A DNA stretch of 64,000 nt from Vallitalea sp. Its GTDB lineage: Bacteria > Bacillota > Clostridia > Lachnospirales > Vallitaleaceae. Below, piece by piece: positions 44,938-53,297 of the stretch (position 1 is the stretch's first letter; each line of letters starts with the position of its first letter). The stretch spans positions 19,199 through 83,198 of the forward strand of contig JAOARM010000045.1 in NCBI GenBank assembly GCA_025210515.1, written 5' to 3'. A program made the position numbers and the translations under genes. The notes under the pieces are model-generated. The model was not told the DNA's origin. It saw only the letters and a list, made by a program, of their open reading frames with translations, and searched no databases.

Positions 44938-45885
44938 TTATTCCTTATCGTATTCTAATACAAGTTTTAATGTTTCTTCATCTGATATTAGAATATTAAT
45001 GCTTCCACCCCTTAAAGCTGCTAAAATAGCTCTAGCTTTATTAATTCCTCCAGCTATTATCATACTTCTTATTTTTTTAATGCTTTCAGTTTTAATACCT
45101 ATTACACTAGAATTAATTTCATCGTCTAAGAATTGCCCATTTTCATCGAAAAAGTGTGCACATATAAATCCAACTCCACCTTTTTCTTTAATTCGTTCTT
45201 TTTTATCTTTTTCCACATAATTATCCCAAATAGGCTGTAACGCATTACTGTCAATTACACCTAAACTACTTATAATCAAATCACAATTTTCAATCATATT
45301 TAATGTATTATTAATTAGAGGCATTTGAATCAATGCTTCTCTAGCATTATCGTTATGAATATATATTGGTGCTGGTAGAGGATAAAGCTCTCCCCCTATT
45401 TTACTTGATATAGACCTGCCAATACTCAACATATCAGAATCATCTCTATCGTAACTAATAGCTCCAAATAACTCTACTACTTTCACATTCTCTACTTTTT
45501 TCCTCTTAATATATGAAGCTGCACACCTAACGCTTTTCCCCCAAGAAAAACCAACTGTCATATCTGGTCTAATTTCTGTTTCTAATTCTTTTGCAGCTAC
45601 TTTACCAATTTCTTTCAATGTATCATTTTTATCTGAAAGGGTTCTAACTATAACTACTTTGTCTAAATTATACTTTCTTCTTATTTCACCTTGAAGCTTT
45701 TCAATTTCGTCAGTTTGATAATTAATTGAAATATCTACAATGCGTTGTTCTCTTGCTTTTTTTAATAACCTTGACACTTTAGGTCTTGATAAATATAACT
45801 CTTTAGCTATCTGACTTTGTGTTTTTCCATCTAGATAATATAATACTGATACGTCTACTAATAATTGCCGTTCTTCATTAGTCAT
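44938..45885 (-). CDS. SorC-family transcriptional regulator
   Basis: A 315-residue SorC/DeoR-type sugar-binding regulator. The N-terminal helix-turn-helix spans about 18-45 (GKTQSQIAKELYLSRPKVSRLLKKA), and the effector domain has VVIVRTLSDKN, GFSWGKSVR and VIGIKTESIKKI. The ATG at 45885 is 9 nt after AGGGGG; an earlier ATG at 45894 directly abuts that site. It lies between the two Ula-type operons and most likely controls both. The expected effector is a phosphorylated sugar acid. Confidence 0.86.
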   Translation of the reverse strand: MTNEERQLLVDVSVLYYLDGKTQSQIAKELYLSRPKVSRLLKKAREQRIVDISINYQTDEIEKLQGEIRRKYNLDKVVIVRTLSDKNDTLKEIGKVAAKELETEIRPDMTVGFSWGKSVRCAASYIKRKKVENVKVVELFGAISYDRDDSDMLSIGRSISSKIGGELYPLPAPIYIHNDNAREALIQMPLINNTLNMIENCDLIISSLGVIDSNALQPIWDNYVEKDKKERIKEKGGVGFICAHFFDENGQFLDDEINSSVIGIKTESIKKIRSMIIAGGINKARAILAALRGGSINILISDEETLKLVLEYDKE

Positions 45886-46001
45886 AATATTCATCCCCCT
45901 ATAATTATCTTATAATAAAATACACTTGTATATTTCTTTCAACATTTTATCACATTTAATAAAACTATTCATTAATACACAAAATGTTTTTTATTAATTA
46001 T

Positions 46002-46053
46002 ATAGATGGAATGAATTATTAACCCACCCCAATTAATTATTCAATCCATCTAT
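46002..46053 (-). terminator. Possible terminator after ulaB
   Basis: A long hairpin (46002-46016 with 46039-46053, one mismatch) encloses a C-rich loop (CCCACCCC on the plus strand). It starts 27 bp after the ulaB stop. The minus-strand tail is AT-rich but lacks a clean T-run, so terminator activity is uncertain. Confidence 0.45.
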
Positions 46054-46079
46054 AAGATAATAAGTACTAATAATATAAA

Positions 46080-46358
46080 CTACTTAATAGCAGCTTCAAC
46101 CTTTTCTTTTATTTCTGCTTCTGATAATAAGTTAACTAAACCAACTATTTTTGCATCTCCACAATTAGCAAACTCTTTTACTAACATATGTGATACTAAA
46201 ACTAAATCAAAGTTTTTTGCTGATGATTTTGCTTCCCCTACACTTGCATGATGCACTTCAAATTCAAGCCCCAATGTCTTTAATACTTTTTCTATCTTCA
46301 TTTTAATAATAAGACTTGAACCCATTCCATTTCCACAAGCTGCTAATACTCTTAACAT
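46080..46358 (-). CDS. ulaB: PTS ascorbate-type IIB component (UlaB-like)
   Basis: A 92-residue IIB protein. The phosphorylated cysteine is C8 in LAACGNGMGSS, the usual loop for ascorbate/lactose-class IIB proteins. The ATG at 46358 follows GGGAGGTG and is preferred to the upstream in-frame ATG at 46373. It lies 40 bp after ulaA and receives phosphate from the IIA at 42863. Confidence 0.88.
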   Translation of the reverse strand: MLRVLAACGNGMGSSLIIKMKIEKVLKTLGLEFEVHHASVGEAKSSAKNFDLVLVSHMLVKEFANCGDAKIVGLVNLLSEAEIKEKVEAAIK

Positions 46359-46398
46359 ATTTACACCTCCCAAATCAATTAATTATAACTTCTATATA

Positions 46399-47820
46399 CT
46401 AATTATCTCTCATTGTTGTAAAATAATTCTTAGAATGTCTTCTATATTGTAATTGAGGAACTATTAATAAACCTAATGCGATAACTACTGGTATTATTAT
46501 ACCAAGAGCTTTTGTTAATAATGTAGTTCCCATGAACAATGTTGCCCAGTCAAACATACCCATCCAACCAATTACATTAGGATCACCTTTTAGTACATTT
46601 AATACAAGAGCGGAACCAAATACTTGAATCATACCTGCTACAAAAGGTATAATTGCAGCTGCCACACGTCCACCAGCTTTATTGGCATATACAGCTAATG
46701 TACCATTATCAAAGAATAAACATATAAATCCAGCTATAATCAAAACTGGTGAGTTAATTGCTACTAAAACACCAATTGCAATTAATTGTCCAAAGAAACC
46801 AAAGATAAAACCATAAGTTGGAGCATTAGGAGAAAAACCAAATGTAACAGCACAGTCTACTGCTGGAACAGAACCTTTTAGAAGTTTGCTAGATATACCT
46901 TCAAATGATGCAGTAAGTTCTGCAACAAACATTCTAACACCAGTTAAAATAATAGTAATATATACTGCAAATTTAGCTGTAGTTTCAAATATATATGTTC
47001 CAAAAACATATTTAGTAGTATTGTACTCAAAAGCATCTCTACCAAGAATTAGCATTATTGCACCAACAAATAATGTCATAATTAATGTATTAGCTACTAC
47101 GTTATCATTAAGTATTGAAAAGAATCCTGGTATATTTACATTGTTAACGTCTTTCTCTTTGTTACCTATCTTACCGCCAATTTTATACGCAAGCCACGCA
47201 CCAAACATCTGTTGATGACCAATTGTAAAACCAGCACCATCTGTTACTTCTTGAGTTGCTTCAATAATTAAGTTAGATGTAACTGACCAGTATGTACCTA
47301 GTAAGAATCCTGTAACAACAATAACTGGTACAGAAACTTGTGCTCCTGCTCCTTGTAGCACCCAGAACATAGCCCATAATAAAACAGCTGATTGTTGATA
47401 CATAATGTGACCTGTAATAAATAGTGTTCTAATTTTAGTTTGCTTTCTAAAAGCTACTAATAATATGTTCCATGCAAATGCAATTAACATAACATAACCT
47501 ACATATTGCAATGAATTAACCGAATCAAGCACTTCTGTTGCTGAAGTTTGTCCAAAATAAGGATCAATAACAAATGCTTGAATACCAAATCTAGATGTTA
47601 AACTTTCAATTATAGGTTTAAATGTCTGAACAAGTCCTCCCGTACCAACTTGTAATATCTTAAAACCTACATATGCTTTAATAAAACCTGCTAAAGCATC
47701 ATGAACCTTTTTACCTAATAGCAAATACCCTATAAATACTAATGTACCTAATAATAAAGGTGGCTGCCCCAAAAACTTACTAACGAATCCTTGAAAAAAC
47801 ATAATTACGCTCTCACTCAT
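46399..47820 (-). CDS. ulaA: PTS ascorbate-type IIC permease (UlaA/SgaT-like)
   Basis: A 473-residue integral membrane IIC of the AG (ascorbate) superfamily, about the expected length (around 465). It has roughly eleven hydrophobic segments and characteristic blocks (TGHIMYQQSAVLLW, GFTIGHQQMFGAWLAYKIG, FGFSPNAPTYGFIFG). It imports and phosphorylates L-ascorbate or a related sugar acid with UlaB and UlaC. The start follows AAAGGAG. It is the first gene of ulaA-ulaB. Confidence 0.9.
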   Translation of the reverse strand: MSESVIMFFQGFVSKFLGQPPLLLGTLVFIGYLLLGKKVHDALAGFIKAYVGFKILQVGTGGLVQTFKPIIESLTSRFGIQAFVIDPYFGQTSATEVLDSVNSLQYVGYVMLIAFAWNILLVAFRKQTKIRTLFITGHIMYQQSAVLLWAMFWVLQGAGAQVSVPVIVVTGFLLGTYWSVTSNLIIEATQEVTDGAGFTIGHQQMFGAWLAYKIGGKIGNKEKDVNNVNIPGFFSILNDNVVANTLIMTLFVGAIMLILGRDAFEYNTTKYVFGTYIFETTAKFAVYITIILTGVRMFVAELTASFEGISSKLLKGSVPAVDCAVTFGFSPNAPTYGFIFGFFGQLIAIGVLVAINSPVLIIAGFICLFFDNGTLAVYANKAGGRVAAAIIPFVAGMIQVFGSALVLNVLKGDPNVIGWMGMFDWATLFMGTTLLTKALGIIIPVVIALGLLIVPQLQYRRHSKNYFTTMRDN

Positions 47821-48185
47821 GTCAAATTTTCTCCTTTCAGATAGCTTTTTTAGTGCAATTTTAACAAAAATGATTTGCTGATAGTTGTATTATATCAGTT
47901 TTTAGAACATCCGTCTACTTGGTTTGACATTTAGAACATTTGTGCAAGTATTATTCAACATTTTTTTCAACTTGTCTCTGGCTATTTTGTGCATTATTAC
48001 TTTGATTATCAATGTTTTATGTTGATATTACACCTATTATTTAGTTAGAAGTAACTATATTTAACAAGACATTTAAAGATATAGATATCTAAATTAAAAA
48101 GATATCGAACGTTTCATTTTTATAAAACATATACTATATTATATAATTAGCAATAATCTATTGTATTATAAGGAGGAACTTTAAT
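47821..48185. promoter_or_regulatory. Divergent region between ulaA and the amphi-Trp gene
   Basis: This 365-bp gap holds the ulaA promoter with two GAACAT-type sites (listed separately). To the right is AT-rich sequence leading to an AAGGAGGAAC ribosome site for the plus-strand gene. Between about 47950 and 48170 nothing else was recognised. Confidence 0.5.
47889..47945 (-). promoter_or_regulatory. ulaA promoter with two operator-like sites
   Basis: On the minus strand, -10 TATAAT (47889-47894) and -35 TAGACG (47912-47917) have a 17-bp spacer. The plus-strand sequences TTAGAACATCCGT (from 47902) and TTAGAACATTTGT (from 47931) are direct repeats 29 bp apart. The first overlaps the -35, the second lies just upstream. 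Both resemble the left half of the dyad at 44821. Confidence 0.6.
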
Positions 48186-48479
48186 TTGAAAAGTAAAGAA
48201 TCTTATATCGGAAGTAAAAGAGAATGTATTGATTTCTTCAAGAGTATGCTTCCAAAATTATTTAGAGGCGATCTAGTTCTTGAAGGTCAAGAAGTATTTA
48301 TTCCTAATGGAGAAGAATTAGATTATCGTGTAAAATACGAAAAAGGCGATGAATATAATTATGGTAGTATCAAAATGAAAATCTCTTGGGGAGAAGAACC
48401 AGAAGATGAAAACGAAGAAGAAGAAAATGATGACGATGACGACGACGATGAATCAGAAGGTAAGTACGAATACTTTTAA
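48186..48479 (+). CDS. amphi-Trp domain protein with acidic tail
   Basis: A 97-residue protein starting at TTG (48186), eight bases after AAGGAGGA. No in-frame ATG lies before residue 21. The first 70 residues resemble the amphi-Trp domain: KRECIDFFKSMLPKLFRGDL, then LEGQEVFIP and a closing MKISWGEE. The tail is almost wholly acidic (a run of seven Asp preceded by Glu clusters) and ends GKYEYF. Function is unknown. It precedes the CotS-like genes but has its own terminator. Confidence 0.68.
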   Translation: MKSKESYIGSKRECIDFFKSMLPKLFRGDLVLEGQEVFIPNGEELDYRVKYEKGDEYNYGSIKMKISWGEEPEDENEEEENDDDDDDDESEGKYEYF

Positions 48480-48528
48480 ATATTAATTTAGGAAATTGTC
48501 AATTACTTTGATATTTCCTAGCTATAGA

Positions 48529-48563
48529 AGGGGGCTGTATTATCTACAGTCTCTTTTGCTTTA
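48529..48563 (+). terminator. Intrinsic terminator after the amphi-Trp gene
   Basis: An 11-bp stem with three G-U pairs (48529-48539 with 48545-48555, loop TTATC) is followed by TTTGCTTT. It lies 50 bp after the stop. Confidence 0.75.
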
Positions 48564-48669
48564 TATAACATCTTCATAATTATATAACAGTACATAAGCT
48601 TTTCACATCAATGGCTAATAGTGAATATCATTATAATAAAAGGCTATTTTTAAAGGGAGGAATTATTAT

Positions 48670-49695
48670 ATGCCTACAGAAGATTTAAAGAAAATATTAA
48701 GCCACTATCCTATTGATGTAATTAGTATAAAAAATGAAAATTATAAAGTAAAAAAAGGAGTTTGGTGGATTGAGACATCCAAAGGATATAAAATTCTCAA
48801 GAAAAATTCTATACCAAAAGAAAAACTAGAATTTATAATAGCAGCAATAGAATATCTTGTTAATAATGGTATTAATATGCCTAAAATAATTGAATCTAAA
48901 GACGGTAAGAAATATGTAGAAATAGACGGAGCTAACTATATGCTAAATGAAGCAATTGAAGGAGTAGCTCCAAGTTCTAAAACACCAGATGGACAGAAAA
49001 GAATAGTCACAGAACTTGGAAAATTTCATGCTGCATCAAAAGGATTTCAACCACCTAGCAATTGTAATCCTTCTATTCTACTAGGAACATTTGAAAATAA
49101 AGTATCCAAAAAGATGAAAAAACTAAACGAATATTATCTTACTGAGAAAAATAATAGTTCTCATAGTGAATTTGGAGAGATTATACTGAAAGAATTTCCA
49201 TATTTCTATTCATTAATGGAAAGATCACTTAAGGAACATAATAACTCCTATTATTCTGATTGGGTTAATGAAGTTAAAAACATCAATTGTTTAGCACATC
49301 AAGATTTTATTGATGGTAACCTTATATTGACAGATTCTAATGAAATATTTGTTCTAGATCCTGATTCTCTTTCTATAGAGTTACCTATAAAAGATATACG
49401 TAAATTTTTGAATAAGGTAATGAAAAAACGTGGAGGTTGGGATATAAATGTGACAAAAAATATACTTTCATGGTATCAAGAAGCTAATCCTCTAAAACCA
49501 TGTGAATGGGAAGTTTTAAAATCAACTATTATGTATCCTCACCTATTTGCAGGAATTATGAGTAAGTACTATCAAAAAAGAGAAACTAGTTGGCAAGAAG
49601 CTAAATATGTAAAAAAATTAAAAGATGTTATTTTAATAGAGAGATCAAAAGAGCCTGTAATTAATAATTTTGATAAAATTATAAGTTCTCTATGA
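48670..49695 (+). CDS. CotS-family spore coat protein (kinase-like), copy 1
   Basis: A 341-residue protein of the aminoglycoside-phosphotransferase-like CotS family. The catalytic-loop motif HQDFIDGN is near 215-222 and the metal-binding DPD (VLDPDSLS) near 235. The region DIRKFLNKVMKKRGGWD is typical of the CotS/YsxE group. Its closest neighbour is the paralogue immediately downstream. CotS proteins are in the spore coat; kinase activity on a coat polysaccharide or small molecule is suspected, not shown. RBS GGGAGGAA. Confidence 0.85.
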   Translation: MPTEDLKKILSHYPIDVISIKNENYKVKKGVWWIETSKGYKILKKNSIPKEKLEFIIAAIEYLVNNGINMPKIIESKDGKKYVEIDGANYMLNEAIEGVAPSSKTPDGQKRIVTELGKFHAASKGFQPPSNCNPSILLGTFENKVSKKMKKLNEYYLTEKNNSSHSEFGEIILKEFPYFYSLMERSLKEHNNSYYSDWVNEVKNINCLAHQDFIDGNLILTDSNEIFVLDPDSLSIELPIKDIRKFLNKVMKKRGGWDINVTKNILSWYQEANPLKPCEWEVLKSTIMYPHLFAGIMSKYYQKRETSWQEAKYVKKLKDVILIERSKEPVINNFDKIISSL

Positions 49696-49709
49696 AAGGA
49701 ATGTAGATT

Positions 49710-50708
49710 ATGAAAATAAATAATACAACGGGAGAATTAATTGATATTGCTAATAATGTACTAGCACAATATAATATTACTCCAAAAAATATTAAGATAA
49801 TTCAAAACGACGGCTTAAAAAGCCTATGGAAGTTTTCATATAATAACGAAATAATGTGCTTAAAGCGTTTAAGACATACAAAGGAAAAAGCAACCTTCAC
49901 AGTAAATGCACAAATATACATTGAGAGCCAAGGAGGAAAAGTACCTAAAATATTTTTAAATTCCAAAAAAGAACCTATAGCTGAGTATATGGGACAACTT
50001 TTTGTATTGTATGAATGGATTGATGGTAGAGATCTTAATTTTACAAGAAATGATGATTTTGTTAATGGAATTGAAGCTTTGGCAGAATTTCACGTCGTTT
50101 CAAAAGGCTATATCCCTCCACAAGATGCCAAAATATCATTCAAGCTTGGAAAGTGGATTAAGCAATATACCTCAATGACAAATAGAATGATAAAATGGAA
50201 AGAAATAGCTAAATCTAATCCTTCTAACCCATCATATAAAAGCTACCTAGAACATATAGATAGTATTATTAGGTTATGTAATAAAGCAATTGAAGCTCTT
50301 GAAAACTCTTCATATAAAGATTTAACAAATATTGAGCTTCATGAATCTACAATGTGTCATCAAGATTATGGTTCAGGTAATGCCATGCTTACTTCAAAAG
50401 GAGTATATATTATAGACCTTGATGGAGTAACTTATGACTTCCCTGCTAGAGATTTAAGAAAAATAATCGGAAAACGCGCAGAAAAACGTGGATACTGGGA
50501 TAAGTCAGATATTACTGAAATACTATCTCATTATGAAAAAAACAATAAACTATCAAAAGAGCAAAAAGAAATGCTAAAAATTGACCTTTTATTCCCACAT
50601 TGGTTTTTTGGAGCAGTTAAAAACATCTTTTCAAAAAACAAAAATGTTAACCCAAGCAAAATCTCAAAGATTGCTAAATTAGAACAAAGCAAAATTAATG
50701 TTATATAA
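49710..50708 (+). CDS. CotS-family spore coat protein (kinase-like), copy 2
   Basis: A 332-residue paralogue of the preceding gene, 14 bp downstream, with HQDYGSGN, IDLDGVTYDFPARDLRK and KRAEKRGYWD. All kinase-fold key residues (H, D, N and the second D) are kept, so it may be active. The pair is followed by two glycosyltransferases, mirroring the cotS-cotSA arrangement of Bacillus. Confidence 0.85.
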   Translation: MKINNTTGELIDIANNVLAQYNITPKNIKIIQNDGLKSLWKFSYNNEIMCLKRLRHTKEKATFTVNAQIYIESQGGKVPKIFLNSKKEPIAEYMGQLFVLYEWIDGRDLNFTRNDDFVNGIEALAEFHVVSKGYIPPQDAKISFKLGKWIKQYTSMTNRMIKWKEIAKSNPSNPSYKSYLEHIDSIIRLCNKAIEALENSSYKDLTNIELHESTMCHQDYGSGNAMLTSKGVYIIDLDGVTYDFPARDLRKIIGKRAEKRGYWDKSDITEILSHYEKNNKLSKEQKEMLKIDLLFPHWFFGAVKNIFSKNKNVNPSKISKIAKLEQSKINVI

Positions 50709-50746
50709 AATCTTATAATGCAAAATTTAATAAGGGAGGTCAATTA

Positions 50747-51895
50747 ATGAATATTGCATTTGTATGCACAGAAATGCTTCCTGTTCCACCAGTAATGGGA
50801 GGAGCTATCCAAATATATATAAATAACATATTACCTATTATTTCTAAACATCATAAAATAACACTTTTTAGTGCATTAAAAGGTGATTTACCAGAAAGAG
50901 AATGTGAAGGAAATGTGCGATATATTCGAGTATCAGCAAGAACTAAAACAGAATATATTAATGGTATTAAAAAAGAAATGAGCTTACAAAAAAATAAATT
51001 TGATCTAGTTCATGTATTTAACAGACCAAAATGGATATGTCAATTTAGTCAAGTGTTACCAGACACTAATTTTAGTCTTAGTCTTCATAATGAAATGATG
51101 CTACCAAAAAAAATATCTAAAACACAAGCTATAGAATGTATAGAAAAAGTAAAATTCATTTCAACAGTAAGTAAATTTATTGGTGATGAAGTTGTTAAAA
51201 TGTACCCATGTGCCAAAGGAAAGGTATTTCCTGTATATTCAGCTGCTGATACAAAAATATATCATCCCGTAGGTACTAAAAAAGCTATGGAAAACAAAAA
51301 AAGACTACTTGATAAATATAATCTAAATGGTTATAAAGTTATATTATGTGTTAGTAGATTAAGCCCCAAAAAAGGTCAGCAAATCGTAATAGATGCAATG
51401 AAACTAGTAATGGAATCACATAAAAAAACTGCTTTAGTGTTAGTAGGAAGCAAATGGTATGGAAGTAATAAAATAGATGAGTTTGCAAAAACCTTATTAG
51501 TAAAATCAAAGGAATTAGATGGACCAGTTGTGTTTACAGGTTTTTTAACTCCTGATGAAATACCAACATTATATAACATTGGAGATATTTTTATATGTGC
51601 TTCTCAATGGCTTGAACCACTAGCTAGAATTCATTATGAAGCTATGGCGGCTGGTTTACCTATTATTACTACAGATAGAGGCGGTAACGCTGAATTATTC
51701 ACTGGAAGAAATAACGGTATAGTATTAAAAGAATATGACAATCCAGAAGCAATGGCTGATAAAATAAATTACTTATTAGATAATGAAAATATAGCATTAG
51801 AAATGGGAAAAAAAGCACGTAAAGATGCAGAAGCAAACTATACTTTTGATAGAGTTGCTAATCAATTGTTAGAGTTGTTTTCCAAAGTGAAATAA
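50747..51895 (+). CDS. Family 4-type glycosyltransferase (CotSA-like), copy 1
   Basis: A 382-residue GT-B glycosyltransferase. The N-terminal acceptor domain has PPVMGGAIQIYI (residues 13-24). The C-terminal donor domain has CVSRLSPKKGQQIVIDA, FTGFLTPDEIP and the EAMAAGLPIITTDRGGNAE signature of GT4. Next to CotS-like genes it probably glycosylates a spore coat component, like CotSA. The RBS is GGGAGGTC. Confidence 0.87.
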   Translation: MNIAFVCTEMLPVPPVMGGAIQIYINNILPIISKHHKITLFSALKGDLPERECEGNVRYIRVSARTKTEYINGIKKEMSLQKNKFDLVHVFNRPKWICQFSQVLPDTNFSLSLHNEMMLPKKISKTQAIECIEKVKFISTVSKFIGDEVVKMYPCAKGKVFPVYSAADTKIYHPVGTKKAMENKKRLLDKYNLNGYKVILCVSRLSPKKGQQIVIDAMKLVMESHKKTALVLVGSKWYGSNKIDEFAKTLLVKSKELDGPVVFTGFLTPDEIPTLYNIGDIFICASQWLEPLARIHYEAMAAGLPIITTDRGGNAELFTGRNNGIVLKEYDNPEAMADKINYLLDNENIALEMGKKARKDAEANYTFDRVANQLLELFSKVK

Positions 51896-51931
51896 TATAG
51901 TATCACTTCTCTAAAGTACTTTTGGAGTAAA

Positions 51932-51968
51932 AGGGGCTATAAGGCATACCCATATGCAAAATGCCCCT
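51932..51968. repeat. Imperfect hairpin between the two glycosyltransferase genes
   Basis: AGGGGC (51932-51937) and GCCCCT (51963-51968) pair, with an inner GCAT/ATGC hairpin and loop ACCCAT. No T-run follows. It lies in the 151-bp gap between tandem paralogues and could be a weak processing or attenuation signal. Confidence 0.35.
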
Positions 51969-52046
51969 ATACATTCTACCCGCTTAATTGTAACCTGACT
52001 ATTTTTAACTATTATTGCAAAACATTAAATAAGGAGAGAATTAAAT

Positions 52047-53186
52047 ATGAATATAGCTTTACTTTGTACAGAAATGCTTCCAGTCCCCCCTATAATGGGA
52101 GGAGCTATTCAAATATACATAGATGGAATATTACCTTATCTATCTAAGTTTCATAACATTACTGTATTTAGCGTTCAAAAAGGTGGACTACCTACTACAT
52201 CTTACGTTGACAATGTTAAATATGTCCGCTTCCAAGGAAATACAGAAGATGAATATATAAGAAATGTTAAAAATTATATTAAAGATAATAACTATAATCT
52301 AATACACGTATTTAATAGACCTAATTGGATATTAGAATTGGACAAAATCACAAGTGATACTTCTCTTAGCCTAAGTCTTCATAATGAAATGATGATACCT
52401 GATAAAATAAGCCCTAGTAATGCATTAAGTTGTATAGATAGAGTGTGTTTTATTATTACAATAAGTAAATTTATAAAAGATGAATTAGTTAAAATGTATC
52501 CAAGTGCTCAAAATAAAGTCTATCCAATATATTCAGCAGTTGACTGTAATAAGCTAAAACCTATCTGGACAGAAGAAGCGGAAAAAAGCAAACTATCTTT
52601 ATTAAATAAACATAACCTTAATAATCACAAAATTATATTATGCGTTAGCAGGCTTTCTCCAGATAAAGGGCAATATATCCTTCTAGATGCTATGAAACAT
52701 GTTATAAAAGCACATCCTAATACGGCATTAGTACTTGTTGGAAGTAAATGGTATGGAGAACATGACAAAAATGATTATGTACTAATGTTAGAAAATAGGG
52801 CATCAAAATTAAACTGTCCAGTTATATTCACAGGTTTCTTAACACCAGATGAAGTTATTCCTTATTATAATATGGCTGACATATTTGTGTGTGCTTCACA
52901 GTGGAGAGAGCCTCTTGCTAGAATACATTACGAAGCAATGGCAGCTGGACTTCCTATCATAACTACTAATAGAGGTGGTAACAGTGAAGTTATATCAGAA
53001 TACACCAATGGATTAATACTAGATGAATATAATAACGCCGAAGCAATGGCTAAAAAAATTATTTTACTTTTAGAAAACGAAACACTTTGTATAGATATGG
53101 GAAAATCAGCACGTAAAATAGCTGAAGAAGAATATAATTATCGTAGACTTTCTAATAAACTTTTAAAAATATTTAGTTATATATAA
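52047..53186 (+). CDS. Family 4-type glycosyltransferase (CotSA-like), copy 2
   Basis: A 379-residue GT-B enzyme, clearly a tandem duplicate of the preceding gene; the N-termini share CTEMLPVPP-MGGAIQIYI. The donor-site region reads CVSRLSPDKGQYILLDA and EAMAAGLPIITTNRGGNSE. RBS AGGAGAG. The two copies have diverged throughout, so they may act on successive acceptors in one glycan. Confidence 0.87.
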   Translation: MNIALLCTEMLPVPPIMGGAIQIYIDGILPYLSKFHNITVFSVQKGGLPTTSYVDNVKYVRFQGNTEDEYIRNVKNYIKDNNYNLIHVFNRPNWILELDKITSDTSLSLSLHNEMMIPDKISPSNALSCIDRVCFIITISKFIKDELVKMYPSAQNKVYPIYSAVDCNKLKPIWTEEAEKSKLSLLNKHNLNNHKIILCVSRLSPDKGQYILLDAMKHVIKAHPNTALVLVGSKWYGEHDKNDYVLMLENRASKLNCPVIFTGFLTPDEVIPYYNMADIFVCASQWREPLARIHYEAMAAGLPIITTNRGGNSEVISEYTNGLILDEYNNAEAMAKKIILLLENETLCIDMGKSARKIAEEEYNYRRLSNKLLKIFSYI

Positions 53187-53233
53187 TGTAATAGAACTTC
53201 ATTAATATATTGTTCTTATATCAATAGTTATAA

Positions 53234-53284
53234 AAAGATAGACTAGGTTTAGCATTAATACGCTTACTATACCAAATCTATCTT
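53234..53284. repeat. Hairpin sharing 20 nt with structured element copy 2
   Basis: Positions 53234-53253 (AAAGATAGACTAGGTTTAGC) are identical over 20 nt to the outer arm of the element at 11187-11291 (complement of 11290-11271). The right arm TCTATCTT (53277-53284) pairs with 53235-53242, leaving a short, poorly paired centre without the GGA-loop hairpins. It lies between convergent genes and may act as a terminator (TATTTTAAT follows). It looks like an internally deleted member of the same repeat family. Confidence 0.5.
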
Positions 53285-53297
53285 ATTTTAATGCTCT

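Noticed and set aside
48421..48470. Frameshift or repeat expansion in the Asp/Glu-rich tail of the amphi-Trp protein
   Set aside because: The acidic codons are in frame to a normal stop and mixed GAT/GAC/GAA use argues against simple slippage.
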